Shown here one piece after another: positions 49,447 to 60,600 of a stretch of DNA of 64,000 nt (position 1 is the first letter of the stretch; the number at the start of each line of letters is the position of its first letter). A program made the position numbers and the translations under genes. Under the pieces are notes generated by a model, which was given only the letters and a program-made list of their open reading frames with translations, was not told the DNA's origin and did not search any database. Source of the DNA: Cryptomeria japonica (taxonomy: Eukaryota > Streptophyta > Pinopsida > Cupressales > Cupressaceae); NCBI RefSeq assembly GCF_030272615.1, contig NC_081408.1, positions 770,625,336-770,689,335 on the forward strand, read 5' to 3'.

Positions 49447-50996
49447 GCTTCCTCATCATCCAACCATTAAGAAAATTTCAAGTCATTGTCCATAAACTTT
49501 GAGAAGAAGATGACGATAAAGGACTAAGGCATGGGGGAGTACTCTTTTGAACCCCTATGTCTATCTAAGTTGCCAACTTCGCCAAAATCTCACGGACAAC
49601 CTTCCACATCAAGATATTAGGAGGCACAACCCATCAATAAGTTTGATGGTAAATTTATCCAAATAGGCACACTGGCTGAAGAATCCGATGATAAGGACAT
49701 CCTCAGCTAGCTATACAAGGATGAGGAAGAAATCAGAGTTGCTCCCCTAGAAGTGGTCGTTCCCACATAACAGTATGGCAATGGGTTCAGAATCATGCAA
49801 CACATGGGATACAAAGGAAATGGACCTATTGGCAAGCATCAAGAGGGCATCCTAGAACCCATACAACCCCATTCACAACTTGCAAAAGACAAATCAAGAC
49901 TTGGGTATGATTAGCATGTTCAACCTGTGCAAAAGAGAGATCACCATCATGAACCTCGATGGAGAGAAAAGGTGACACATAATGAAGACTCATGGAAAGA
50001 GGTGCTACATCAAGCAATGGAAAATACAAGAAAAGAACAAGAGCATGAAGAAAATGAGAAGCGATAAGAAGAACTCGCTATCCAAAGAGAGGAGGCTTCT
50101 TACAAAAAAGTACATCATGTACAAGCACCTGATCAAATTGAATGCCAACCACAACCTGAGGAGATTGCTACTCAAAGAAGGGAAACTATGTATGAGAAAA
50201 TCCAAAGAGTACAAGAAAGCATTGAAATTGAATCAGAACAAGCTGCCAAACTTGTATCAATTATCAATGACCTTTTCTCGCCATACAACATCCCTGTCAG
50301 ATTCAATGAGGAAACTTTAGACAATGATTCTGAAACAAATTCCAATGACTATGAGTGGGACACTTGTTCTGATGTTACTGAGGATATTGGAGTGGATACA
50401 ATCCACACATACACACCCATTCCTTATGAGGGACAAGGCTCAAGCTCTAGATCGTTTGAATTCGGACCCCAACATATCTATGAGGCTAGTGAGAACGAGC
50501 AACTTCAATATGAAAGAGGCAATATTGATGAGAGTACCATCCAAAAACCTTGAGACTGTTATAGACCTCACCCATGCTATGTACAACTATGACAATATCT
50601 CTATAATGACCCTCACAACAGTTGATCTTGACCCGCCAAATGACTCTCTACCTCATGTATCCTGACCTTATATATTGGGAAGAGCCTAAGCACAATGATA
50701 TACCAATATTCCAAAATGATGAGGCCATTGTTCAATACCTCTGCTCCGTCAACCCAGAAATATGTTCCACTGGCGAATCACATAACGATATCTGCAATCA
50801 AGGGAGTGCCAAGTCTCTCAGTCACAAAATGAACAAAATAAAAAATCAATCTAATGGTGAAAACCATCTAATGGTAGTATTAGATCACAAAAAAGTAAAA
50901 ACAAAGGACGCATTTGATGGTGAAAACCTCTTCGATGCGCCTGAAGATGAGAGACTTGACACTCTTCCTGAACATTACTAGGAGAGGTCACCAATC
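49447..50996 (+). pseudogene. Protease to RT linker with a G-patch motif
   Basis: A G-patch-like segment at 49774-49863 reads FRIMQHMGYKGNGPIG then KHQEGILEPI, matching the aromatic-x-x-M-G-[YW]-x-G-x-G-x-G-x6-G-I shape of this RNA-binding motif. It is followed by a charged coiled-coil-like stretch (WREKVTHNEDSWKEVLHQAM, 49960-50020) and an acidic linker (DNDSETNSNDYEWDTCSD, about 50320). Stops occur at about 49710, 49770, 49912 and 50553. G-patch motifs next to protease are known from betaretroviruses. Their occurrence in plant gypsy elements is something I recall less securely. Confidence 0.7.
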
Positions 50997-52000
50997 TTGA
51001 TTGAGCCAACTCAATCAATAAATATCAACACTGAAGTAGTGACAAGAACCATACATTTGGCGAAATCACTAATGGAAAAAGAAAAAGCGGACTTTGTCAA
51101 ATTCTTTAAGGAGAAGCAAATCAACTTTTCTTGGTCTTATGCAGACATGTCGGGGGTAGATCCAAATCTCATCATGCATCACTTGTCTATTGCTCCTGGA
51201 ACTAAACCTATCAAACCAAAATTAAGGAAGATGAACCCCCATGTAGCCACATTGGTAAAAGAAAATTTGAAGAAGTTATTGGATGTAGCATTCATTTGAC
51301 CCATTGATTATGCGAAATGGATTTCTAACATTGTGCCAGTATCTAAACCAGATAAAACCATCAGGATTCATATAGATTTCAACGATCTCAACAAGGATTG
51401 TATGAAGGATGACTTTCCTTTACCAAGCATCGACACCATTGTTGATCTTACCGCAAGACATGCTATGTTATCCCTCATGGATGGCTTTTCCGGCTACAAC
51501 CAAATCAAGATAGCCTGAGAAGATCAAGATAAAAAACATTCACATGTCCATTGGGTACATACTAGTAGAATGTCATGCCTTTTGGCTTGAAAAATGTTGT
51601 TGTAACATATCAAAGAGAAATGACAACTATCTTCCATGACATGATGCATACTTTTATGGAAGATTATGTAGATGACTTGCTAGCCGAATCATTTACAAGA
51701 AAAAAAACACCTAGACATCCTGGATAAAATCTTTCAATGACGAGCAATTCAATGTCAGATTGAATCCTAAAAAGTGTATTTTTGGGGTCACATCCGAAAA
51801 ACTCTTAGGCTACATTGTATTCGAAAAAGGAATCAAGGTGGATCCCGCAAAGGTTCAGGCTATCATGGAGATGCCACCTCCAAGGAACATTAGTCACCTA
51901 CGATCTCTTCAAGGTAGGCCACAATCTATTAGATGATTCATTGCTCAACTAGCAGACAAATGTCTCCCATTCAACCATCTGCTTCATAAAAATGTACCTT
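50997..52000 (+). pseudogene. Tat-like reverse transcriptase
   Basis: RT copies the element RNA into DNA. Visible motifs in order: FSWSYADMSGVDPNLIMHHL (51127), IVPVSKPDKTIRIHIDFNDL (51327, with the first catalytic D region), LMDGFSGYNQI (51477), MPFGLKN (51569) and the catalytic EDYVDDLLA box at about 51659-51682, intact. The thumb and connection follow (LNPKKCIFGVTSEKLLGYIV at about 51763). A stop after VAFI at 51297, a stop at 51516 and frameshifts near 51560 and 51700 abolish function. Confidence 0.92.
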
Positions 52001-53090
52001 TTAGATGGGAGGACAAGTGTGCAGAATAATTCCACCAGCTCAAACAATATCTCATGAATCCACCCATTTTGGTGCCACCAATAGTGGGAAAGCCACTCAT
52101 TCTCTAAGTACCAACAACAAAATACCACTGGGGGCACTACTAGCACAGGAAGGCTCAACAAGAAAGGAAATAGCCATCTATTACATTAGCAAGATGTTGA
52201 ATGGCTATGAACTCAATTACACTTTCGTCAAAAAGACTTGCTTAGTTGTAGTGTTCACTTCCCAAAAGTTGCGACATTATATGTTATCTTGTACTATTAA
52301 GCTAGTGGAAAAGATCGACCCACTAAAATATCTACTCAGCAAAGCTGCTCTCATAGGGAGGTTAGCAAAATGGGTCATGATCCTAAGCAAGTTTGACATT
52401 CAATACACAAAATGACGGGCTCTCAAAGGACAAGCAATAGTAGATCAACTGGTAGAAGCACCTCTACCAAACAAACACCCACTACAGGTGAAATTTCCAG
52501 ATACCAATGTGCTCACTGTTACACCAAAGCAATGGACTCTATACTTTTATGGATCCTATACACAACATGGATCAGGTGTCAACATCTTGTTCGTCACTCC
52601 AGAAGGACACACAATTCTGATATCCTATAGATTGATGTTCACATGCACTAATAATATCGCCAAATATGAAGCTCTAGTGATAGGTATCAAGGTATCCATG
52701 GAATGGAAAATCACATAATTGAATGTCTATGGGGACTCTCAATTAGTTAGCAATTAGACCAATGGTGACTATCAGACAAAAGATGATAAGTTGATTCCAT
52801 ACAAACGTATGGTGGATGATTTTAAGAAATACTTTGTACACATCACATTTGAACAGATTCCAAGGCTAAACAACAAAATTGTTGATGCAATGACTACTAT
52901 CGCCTCACTTCTACAAATTCTAGATAAACAAAATTGCTATAAATTCTTGGTGGAGCAATTGCTTTCCCCCACCTATGACAATGCAAAATCCCAAGTTATC
53001 TATTCCCTTAATGATTTTGATTCACCCCTATACGAGAAGACCTATGCCTACCTCAAAGACAATACCCTCCCACCAGACCTATCTCGTAAC
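52001..53090 (+). pseudogene. Tat-like RNase H region (two RNase H-like segments)
   Basis: The standard RNase H segment reads LGALLAQEGSTRKEIAIYYI and LRHYMLSCTIKLVEKIDPLK (52125-52330). A second RNase H-like segment follows with WTLYFYGSYTQHGSGVNILF and TNNIAKYEALVIGIKVSMEW (52525-52710). An additional RNase H is a hallmark of the Tat lineage. In the second domain the usual first acidic residue (FDGS) is Y here (FYGS). Several stops break the frame. The stretch 52791-53090 forms the linker to integrase. Confidence 0.88.
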
Positions 53091-53099
53091 AAAAAATGA

Positions 53100-54258
53100 A
53101 GCTCTATTCAACAAACAGCCCACTACACCTTAACCGTTGATACACTTTATCGCCAAGGTCTTGATGATATTCTTCGATGCCTCGATCGTAACAAATCTGA
53201 CTCTGCCTTACATGAGATTCACGAAGGTATTTGTGGTACACATTCAAGTGGTCCTACTCTTGCCAAAAAACTACTAAGGATGGGATATTACTGGCCGAGA
53301 ATGGAGAAAGAGTCCTATTAGTTTGCTAGGAAATGCCCTAAGTGCTAAATTCATGGTAACCTCATACACGCATCGGCACAAGAGTTGCAACCATTCACTA
53401 CATTTTGGCCTTTCTATTAATGGGGACTTGACCTAGTGGGAAAGATTCATCCTTCCTTGTTGAATGGACACAAGTTCATCATCATGGCCACCAAATACTT
53501 CACCAAATGGATTGAGGTAGTTCCATTGACTACAGTGACCAGAAAATAATTAGCCTCCTTCATTCTGAACTACTTCATCTGTCGATACGACATCCCTAGT
53601 TCCATTATCATAGATAATGGAAAACCTTTCAAAAATCAAGATGTCCAAGAGATTTGTGAGAGATTTCATATCCAAAATCGCTTTTCAACACCTTATTATC
53701 CACAAGGGAATGGCCAAGCAGAAGCCTCCAACAAAACAATCTTGAAAATCCTCAAAAAGACAGTAAATAATGCTGGTAAAGACAGGCACGTCCAGCTTAA
53801 TCCTACACTTTGGGCCTACTAAACAAGTATCTACACACCTACAGGAGATACACCATACTCATTGGTGTATGGATCAGAAGCTATCCTACCTATTGAGGTA
53901 GAGATTCCATCACTCTGAGTATCATTAAAAGGCCCCATTCCAGATGAGGAATATTGAGTAAATAGATTGCAAGAGCTAGAGCTGCTAGATGAGTGTCGAC
54001 AACTTGCCTTTGATCATCTCAAAGCATATCAACAAAGAATGTGTAGAAGCTATAATCACAAGGTCATCCCAAGGGCTTTCAAAATTGGTGATCCGGTACT
54101 ACAAGAAAACCCCCAGAATCAACAAGATTGAGAAAAGAAAGGGAAATTTGAACCTAACTGGTTGGGACCCTTTGTCATCATATCAGCTTATGGATCAAGA
54201 GCATATCGATTGTCAATTTTAGAAGGGGACGTGCTTGACGAGCCAACCAACAACATAC
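53100..54258 (+). pseudogene. Tat-like integrase, C-terminus truncated
   Basis: Integrase inserts the DNA copy. A zinc-binding H2C2 domain reads HEIHEGICGTHSS and ends ARKCPKC (53211-53345). The catalytic core keeps WGLDLVGK (D, about 53425), IIDNGKPF (D, about 53610) and YYPQGNGQAEASNK (E, about 53700). The C-terminal GPFVI-type domain reads KKGKFEPNWLGPFVIISAYG at about 54133. Stops occur at 53320, 53347, 53419, 53548, 53819, 53918, 53956 and 54130. The frame ends at LDEPTNNIL, where the next LTR supplies the TAG stop. The relative ends DPINSMHLRRFYT, so about six residues are missing. Confidence 0.92.
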
Positions 54259-55054
54259 TGTAGACACCCAAAATTGTCATGTCTAATTAAATAAATATTT
54301 TATTTATTTAATTATCTAAGCCTAATTCTTCTATTAATTAAATAAATTTTTATTTATTTAATTAATTCATTTATCCTCTTCTAGCCTTATTTCTCATTTA
54401 AATAAATACATTTATTTATTTAAATTATCCCTTTCCTAAATTAAATAAATATTTTGTTTATTTAATTGTCCTACTTCTTCTATTAATTAAATAAATCTTT
54501 ATTTATTTAATTAATTCATTATCTTTTTCTACACATGACACATGTCATTCATCTCTTAATTCCTACACTACCTACCTCTTTCATTATTTTATTATTTCCT
54601 CTACCTACCCTCTAATCCTAGCCGACCTCTCTTTTTACACCTCTCAATCTTATCCCTCCATTTCTTATTGTGTCTTCTATTTAAGGAGATGCTTTCTTCA
54701 TTGTCAAACCCTAATCACCCAGCCTAATGACTAATCCTAATGACTGATTTTGGAGTACTTGGCTACACTACGATCCTACTTGCAACCACATTCCGTTCTT
54801 TGTTGAGCTCTTGTGCATATAAAAATCTGAGAGCAAGTATATCAAGCAAGATCAATGGAGATAGGAAGAATGGAGATCAAAACCTATTGGACATGTGATG
54901 GTATAATCTTTGTGATTTTGAGTTATTTGCATTGTCTTAGGTAATCTTCATATGTTATGGTGGATCTTTGTTGTTGTTAGGCTAGGGTTTGGTGGTTGAA
55001 TTCATTTAGCCTTTCAATATTGTTATTTATTGTTATCCATTTTCACCATAAACA
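54259..55054 (+). repeat. 5' LTR of the second Tat-like element
   Basis: A 796-bp LTR that starts TGTAGACACCCAAAATTGTC and ends TCACCATAAACA. The first 280 bp are tandem-like AATTAAATAAAT and TTCTTCTA words. CTATTTAAGGAG at about 54677 or GCATATAAAAA at about 54815 may be the TATA element. It shares the TGTAGACA head but not the length with the LTR at 42750. Confidence 0.8.
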
Positions 55055-55056
55055 TT

Positions 55057-55076
55057 TTGGCACGCCCCGTGGGACA
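55057..55076 (+). other. Primer-binding site of the second Tat-like element
   Basis: TTTGGCACGCCCCGTGGGAC, two bases after the LTR end. It resembles the non-Met PBS of the older element. The tRNA was not determined. Confidence 0.6.
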
Positions 55077-55204
55077 TGGATTTTTCTTAGATCTATGTTT
55101 TTTTTGCAGATTTTTCTAACCCTATATTGCTATTTTGTAAAACAATTTGGAGAATAACCTTGTGATGCTAGGGTTTTGGACACAAAATCAAGATCTTGGA
55201 GAGA

Positions 55205-56040
55205 TTCGATCATATCTCATAAACGGCTTGGAAATTTTGCACCAAATTTTTTTTGCAGGTTGAAGAAAGTATTAGGAGCTCTCAATCCAAAATTCAGAAT
55301 TTTTGGAGCAAATTTTCAATTTTTAGGAATTTTTTATGATTTTTCATAAAAAATTTATTTTGAGAGCAAATGAGAGAATTTTTTGGATTTTCTTACATTT
55401 TTGGAAATATCTCATAATTATATACAGGATCTGTTCTTTGTGAATTTAATTTTGATGCAAAATATTTCCCTAAAAATCAGATCTTTAAAAATTAGGGTTT
55501 TTATTTATTTTGATCAGATCTCACAAACGGCTTCGAATTTTTCCATAAAATTTTTTGTGCAGGTCAGGAACAGTATTAAAAAGATTCAGTAAAAATTTCA
55601 GATTTTTTGGATCTATTTTTCATTTTATATGAATTTGTTATGATTTTTCATAAAAAATTAATTTTGAGAGAAAATTAGAGAATTTTTTGGATTTTCCTAC
55701 ATTTTTGGAAATATCTCAGAATTATACATAGGATCTGTTCTTTGTGATTTTAAATTTGATGCAAAATCATTCTTCAAAAATCAGATCTTTAAAAAATTAG
55801 GGTTTTGCATTATTTTACTCATATCTCACAAACTGCTTGGATTTGTTGCAGGAAATTTTTTGTGCAGGTTTGGAAGACCATCAAAAATCTCCAGTAAAAA
55901 TTTCAGATTTTTTTGATCGATTTTGCATTTTATATGAATTTTTTATGATTTTTCATAAAAAATTAATTTTTGGAGCAAATTAACAAATTTTTTGGATTTT
56001 CTTACATTTCTGGAAATATCTTGAAATTTTACAGGAGGTC
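55205..56040 (+). repeat. 305-bp leader repeat, 2.75 copies
   Basis: ATATCTCATAAACGGCTTGG-like starts occur near 55212, 55515 and 55820 (AAACGGCTT at 55221 and 55525, AAACTGCTT at 55831). All units carry TATGATTTTTCATAAAAAATT and TTTTTTGGATTTTC. The units are diverged by perhaps 15-20 per cent. Each contains a splice-acceptor-like TTTTTGCAGG or TTGTGCAGG. Confidence 0.9.
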
Positions 56041-56336
56041 TTTTTTTATGATGAATTAGGTCTTTGAATTGGTCAACAAAACGCATTGTTGAAGGCTCCT
56101 ATTTCACAAAGTCTTTTGGATCTAAAATTTACCTAACTTGTGTGCTTGCAGGAAGGGGTGATCATTTGAAACAATCCAAACTACTAATAAATCTTTGTTG
56201 CAGGTCCTTGGCAAGGTTTTTTGGATTTTTATTGTGTGCCTTGTTTTCATAGACTAGCAAACACTTCAATTGGTGCACTAAAATTGAATCATTGTCTTTT
56301 GTGTCTTGAGCAATAGGCTCTTTTTGTTTAATCTTT

Positions 56337-56470
56337 AGAGGGCCTGTCTTCCCGTGTGGTCATTAGGACTACTAGTGAGAAGAGAACGACCCAAGTGGTA
56401 GCGAGGAAAACCCACCTCATCCAAACCACTATAATCAAATGTATTCATAGTGAAAAATATGAATAACGTG
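56337..56470 (+). other. Conserved leader block (second Tat-like element)
   Basis: Carries AGAGGGCCTGTCTTC, GACCCAAGTGG and CCACTATAATCAAATGT, shared with 45360-45480. It is followed at 56540-56880 by a GC-richer segment that has no homologue in the window. Confidence 0.75.
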
Positions 56471-56539
56471 TGCTGATTAGTTCATACCGACACTATGTCT
56501 CCCCATAAACCCGTTTGATCAAATTTATTTGATCATTTG

Positions 56540-56880
56540 TAGGGCGTAACCCCTACCGGCTGGGAGCCTTCTGTATTTACAGAGCTGAAAGTGCCGCATG
56601 TATGGCCACACGAGCGGATGCCCTTACTAGCACCTTTTTGTTTTAGAAGCCCAAATCCTTCTAGTTGTTGGGGCAGGAGGTCGGACCTCTGGTAGCGGCC
56701 CACACACATACGGTTCTTAGTAGAGATACAAAGTTCGCCATGGGGAGTTTTCATGGGGACTGATGCTTGGCTGACCCGAGAAGTGAGTGCCGAGGGTGGA
56801 GCCAGTGAGGTCAAACATCTAAATATCCGCTCTGAATAGCGTAGCCTCGAGGGTAAAACCCCATGTGGGATCAACAATTA
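56540..56880 (+). other. GC-rich leader segment
   Basis: Clearly richer in G and C than the rest of the leader, with potential to fold (for example GGGCGTAACCCCTACCGGC). A 114-codon frame on the minus strand is treated as chance. It may be a structured RNA region, such as a packaging or translation element. Confidence 0.35.
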
Positions 56881-57621
56881 TTGTCTTGGCCAGCCATAAG
56901 AATTGTGCTTGACTTATGTTAAACATTCAAACAATCAAGACCAAACAGCAAAACATTGTGTCTTTTGTGTCTTCAAGTGTATGCAAAACAATTTTACATC
57001 AAACAACACACTTTTCTTGGAGTCATTTTGGAGTCTAAACACTTGCAAACACTGAGTCCTCATCAACATTGTGTCCTCTTGTCACAAAAAATAGTCAAAC
57101 ATTCAGATTTGGTCACAACCAAAAAACTTCACAAATTGGAAAAATTTCACAGTCCAACAAACAAAAGAAATCAGTTTCGGCATACTTGAGCTTCCTAGGT
57201 TGTCTCTTCAGATTTCATTTAGCATTCAGCCTGTTCTAAGGTCTCACATAGTCCATCATTGCTTCACATCTCATTTTACATTCATACTTGTCTAAACTTG
57301 AGTCAAAAGGTCACTTGCTTGTCCTCATCATACTTTGTCAACACACTACATACAACTACACTTTGCTAAGTGATCCCTCATCAAAGTTTCTTACCTTTGG
57401 GTCTCATTTGGTCTTACTTAGAGTCAAGGTCAGCTTACCTCATCAAGAGAAACTATCCTCTCTTTGGAAGTCACACCTACTCTACTACTTACATACTTGG
57501 TCTTACACTTTGGACATTGCAAGTACACCTCAGATTCATTTACACTCCATACAACTCTTGGTCTTCCATACTCTTTTCATTTTTCGTCTAGTCTCTCACA
57601 TATTGGTCAAACACCTAGTTC

Positions 57622-60600
57622 ATGGTTGAAACCCGCCTTCAAAAATCTAGGAGAATAGCTAAAGAAGCTCAAGAATCCGCAAACATGAGTTCTTATGAGT
57701 ATGACAATGATCTATTCTACAATCCCGAGCACACTACATTACCAGACATGAATGTTTATAGAAACAATCCAAATGTGGAAAGCGCAAACGCTATAAACAA
57801 CAATACTACACACAATGACAATGTTGACAACTCTTCAATACTATCAGCAGAAATACAAGAATCTATAATGGATCCTCAATTCAATAGATTGGTTGAAGAG
57901 ATAATGAGGAGAGATCGTCAATACTTTCTAAACATGATGGCACAAAGTGGAGCTAAAATACCACATGATTTTGACTTATCTCAACTTATGGAAAGTCGAC
58001 CCTCACAACAAGCTCAACCCAACATGGATCAAAGGAGACCAAATAGTGGAGGAAATAGAGGACCGAATATGATGCCTGAGTCACCATCAGTTTTGCTTCA
58101 AAAACCAGCAATCCCACATACACAAGCTCAAACATATGATACTTACATTCAAAGACCATCATGGAGGCCTTATGCTCAAACACATGCTCAAGGTATGGAT
58201 CAATCAAGACAAGTGGATACTCAAGGACATCCTCAAAATTTTGACACAAGGAGACCTCATGTCAAAATTGGGGGCAACACAATGGAAAATGAAAGACCTG
58301 TTGAATATGGTTTATACACACAAAACAGATATGGGGTCCCTCAACAAGAAGTTATGCCAAGTGCTCCATATATGTCGCAACAATATAGACCTCCATATGG
58401 ACATGTCTACGATCAGTATCATCCATATATGCAGCAAGCTCCTCCTCAAATGGGTGTTTCAAACATGGGATATGCTACAAGAAATCCATCTCCTCCCAAA
58501 AATAATTTGGAGCAACAAATTAGAGATCTACAAAAGAAAGTGGAGGACATGAGTACATCCAAACCTACATACACTATGAGACATATATGCCCTTATCCCT
58601 TTGATAAGAGCATTCCAATGCCTCTGTTTCCTCCGCACTTTGTAACACCAAAATTTGACAAATATAGAGGGAGAGGAGACCCCAAGGCACATATAAGACA
58701 ATTCTTCACAGCTTGCATTGAGGTAGCGGCAGAAGAAACATACTTGATGAGGTTGTTCCCACAGAGCTTAGGTGACCAAGCTATGGAATGGTATTCTCAA
58801 TTACCTCCCGGTATTAAGTCATGGGGCGACTTGGCAGAGGCATTCATTCAGCACTTCTCTTACAACATTGAAACAGATGTCTCAGTTACTACCTTGTGCA
58901 ATACGAAACAAAAGGAAGGAGAATCTTTCGCAACATTTTTACAGAGATGGAGAAACCTAGCTAGTAGATGCTCTTGTGAAATCCCGCAGAAACAAATGGT
59001 GGAGATGTTCACACAAAATGTTAACAAGGCTATTGGTTATGATCTCAGAAAAGCTTGTTTGTCTACATTCAAGGATGTCATTGAAAAGGGCCTAGCAACA
59101 GAAAAGGTCTTAATTGAACAAGGAGTTATCAAACTATTCAAAGAAAACAAAGAGGACTTCAAAGGAAAGGACAAACCAAAATTTTGGAACAAGAACAAGA
59201 ATACAGTTAATGATAGTGTTGTTGATGCTAATACAGTGAGACCCAAGTTCCTCTTTTCTGGATCAAATTCTACCAACAATCAAGTGAACAATCAAACAAC
59301 TTCAAAACCACGAAGGAAGTACACTCCATTGGGAGAACCACTTGAATCAGTATTCAAAAAGCTTGTAGCAAACAAAGTGATCACGGTCCCAGATTTTCCT
59401 CCATATGAACCAAAGGTAAAACCGAATTGGTGGAATGATGATGAGTTTTGTGAGTTTCATAAGAGCAAGGGTCACAAGACAAGTAATTGCCATCGATTGA
59501 AAAACATTGTGCAAGATCTCATTGACAGAGGAGATATAGAGATTGAGGGACATTCATCTAACCAAGAGCATGAGGTGTTTAAGGAACCATTCCCAAAACA
59601 TGACAAAGGAAAAGGCAAAGTCACAGATGATCAAGCCAATTACACCAGAGCACCTTACAATTATGATTCTACCATCAATCACATCTCAATGGACAATCAT
59701 ATCTCTACCATTACTATCAAAAATAAAAATCTTGAGAATCCTTCTCAAAGACCCAAAATTGTCCTAAAGTGTGTGGGATCTTCATCCGAAGCTACCTCCG
59801 AATGTCATGTTACAACCCGTCGAGGTAAGATTACATTGCCAGGTGCCTCCACTAAGAATACCAATCCTTTATCTACCAAGCCTGAGTACGATCTTGTAGA
59901 ACAACTAGGGAAGACACCCACGCTCATCTCCATTCTTGAGCTCTTACGTATATCTCCTACACATAAAGCTATCCTTGACAAAATCTTGAGAGATACTGCT
60001 GTCCCTACTGATCTGAACGTGGACCAGTTTCAAGCCATGGTGGGATACCTATCCGTTCCACACTCCCTCACATTCACAGAAGCCGATGACGCCTCCATAA
60101 GTCAGCCACATAATGCACCTTTACATGTTGAAGCCTTCATACATAAACATCGAATAAAGCGAGTCCTGATAGATGGAGGAGCAGGTCTTAATATTTGTAC
60201 ATTGAGCACCATCAGACAATTGGGATATTCTGACAAGGCTGTGAATTCTACAAACCAAATCACCATTAAGGCCTATGATGATGAAGAGCGTTCGTCCAAG
60301 GGCACAGTCACCTTACCATTAAGAATAGGGCCAGTTACAAAGGATGTGGTTTGTCAAGTACTTGATCTGGATCTCACATACAACATATTGCTAGGGCGTC
60401 CATGGATTCATGAGATGAGAGCAATACCATCTACATATCATCGATGTATCAAGTTTCCACACAATGGAGTTGAAGTGACCGTCAAAGCGGATCCAAATCC
60501 ATTCATCTATTGCAACAATCTACAACCTAGATCAGAAATAACAATCCCAGTCAATCGCGAAGCTATTCCTTCATCGACATATGTGGATCCTGAATCCTTG

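Larger units (their letters stand above)
42750..54258 (+). mobile_element. Tat-like Ty3-gypsy element, decayed, 3' end cut by a second element
   Basis: Layout: LTR 42750-44337, PBS-like site, leader to 46577, gag 46578-48740, protease, G-patch, RT, two RNase H-like regions, and integrase to 54258. The VLIDGG protease motif, the extra RNase H with the TNNIAKYEAL signature and the domain order place it in or near the Tat lineage. Many in-frame stops make it inactive. Pol ends about six codons before its relative at 61.7 kb, where an unrelated-length LTR starts. The rest of this element probably lies beyond the inserted second element, outside the window. Confidence 0.85.

Noticed and set aside
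56533-56877. Minus-strand frame of 114 codons in the Tat-like leader
   Set aside because: It lies in a GC-rich leader where stops are rarer, and shows no conserved motif.
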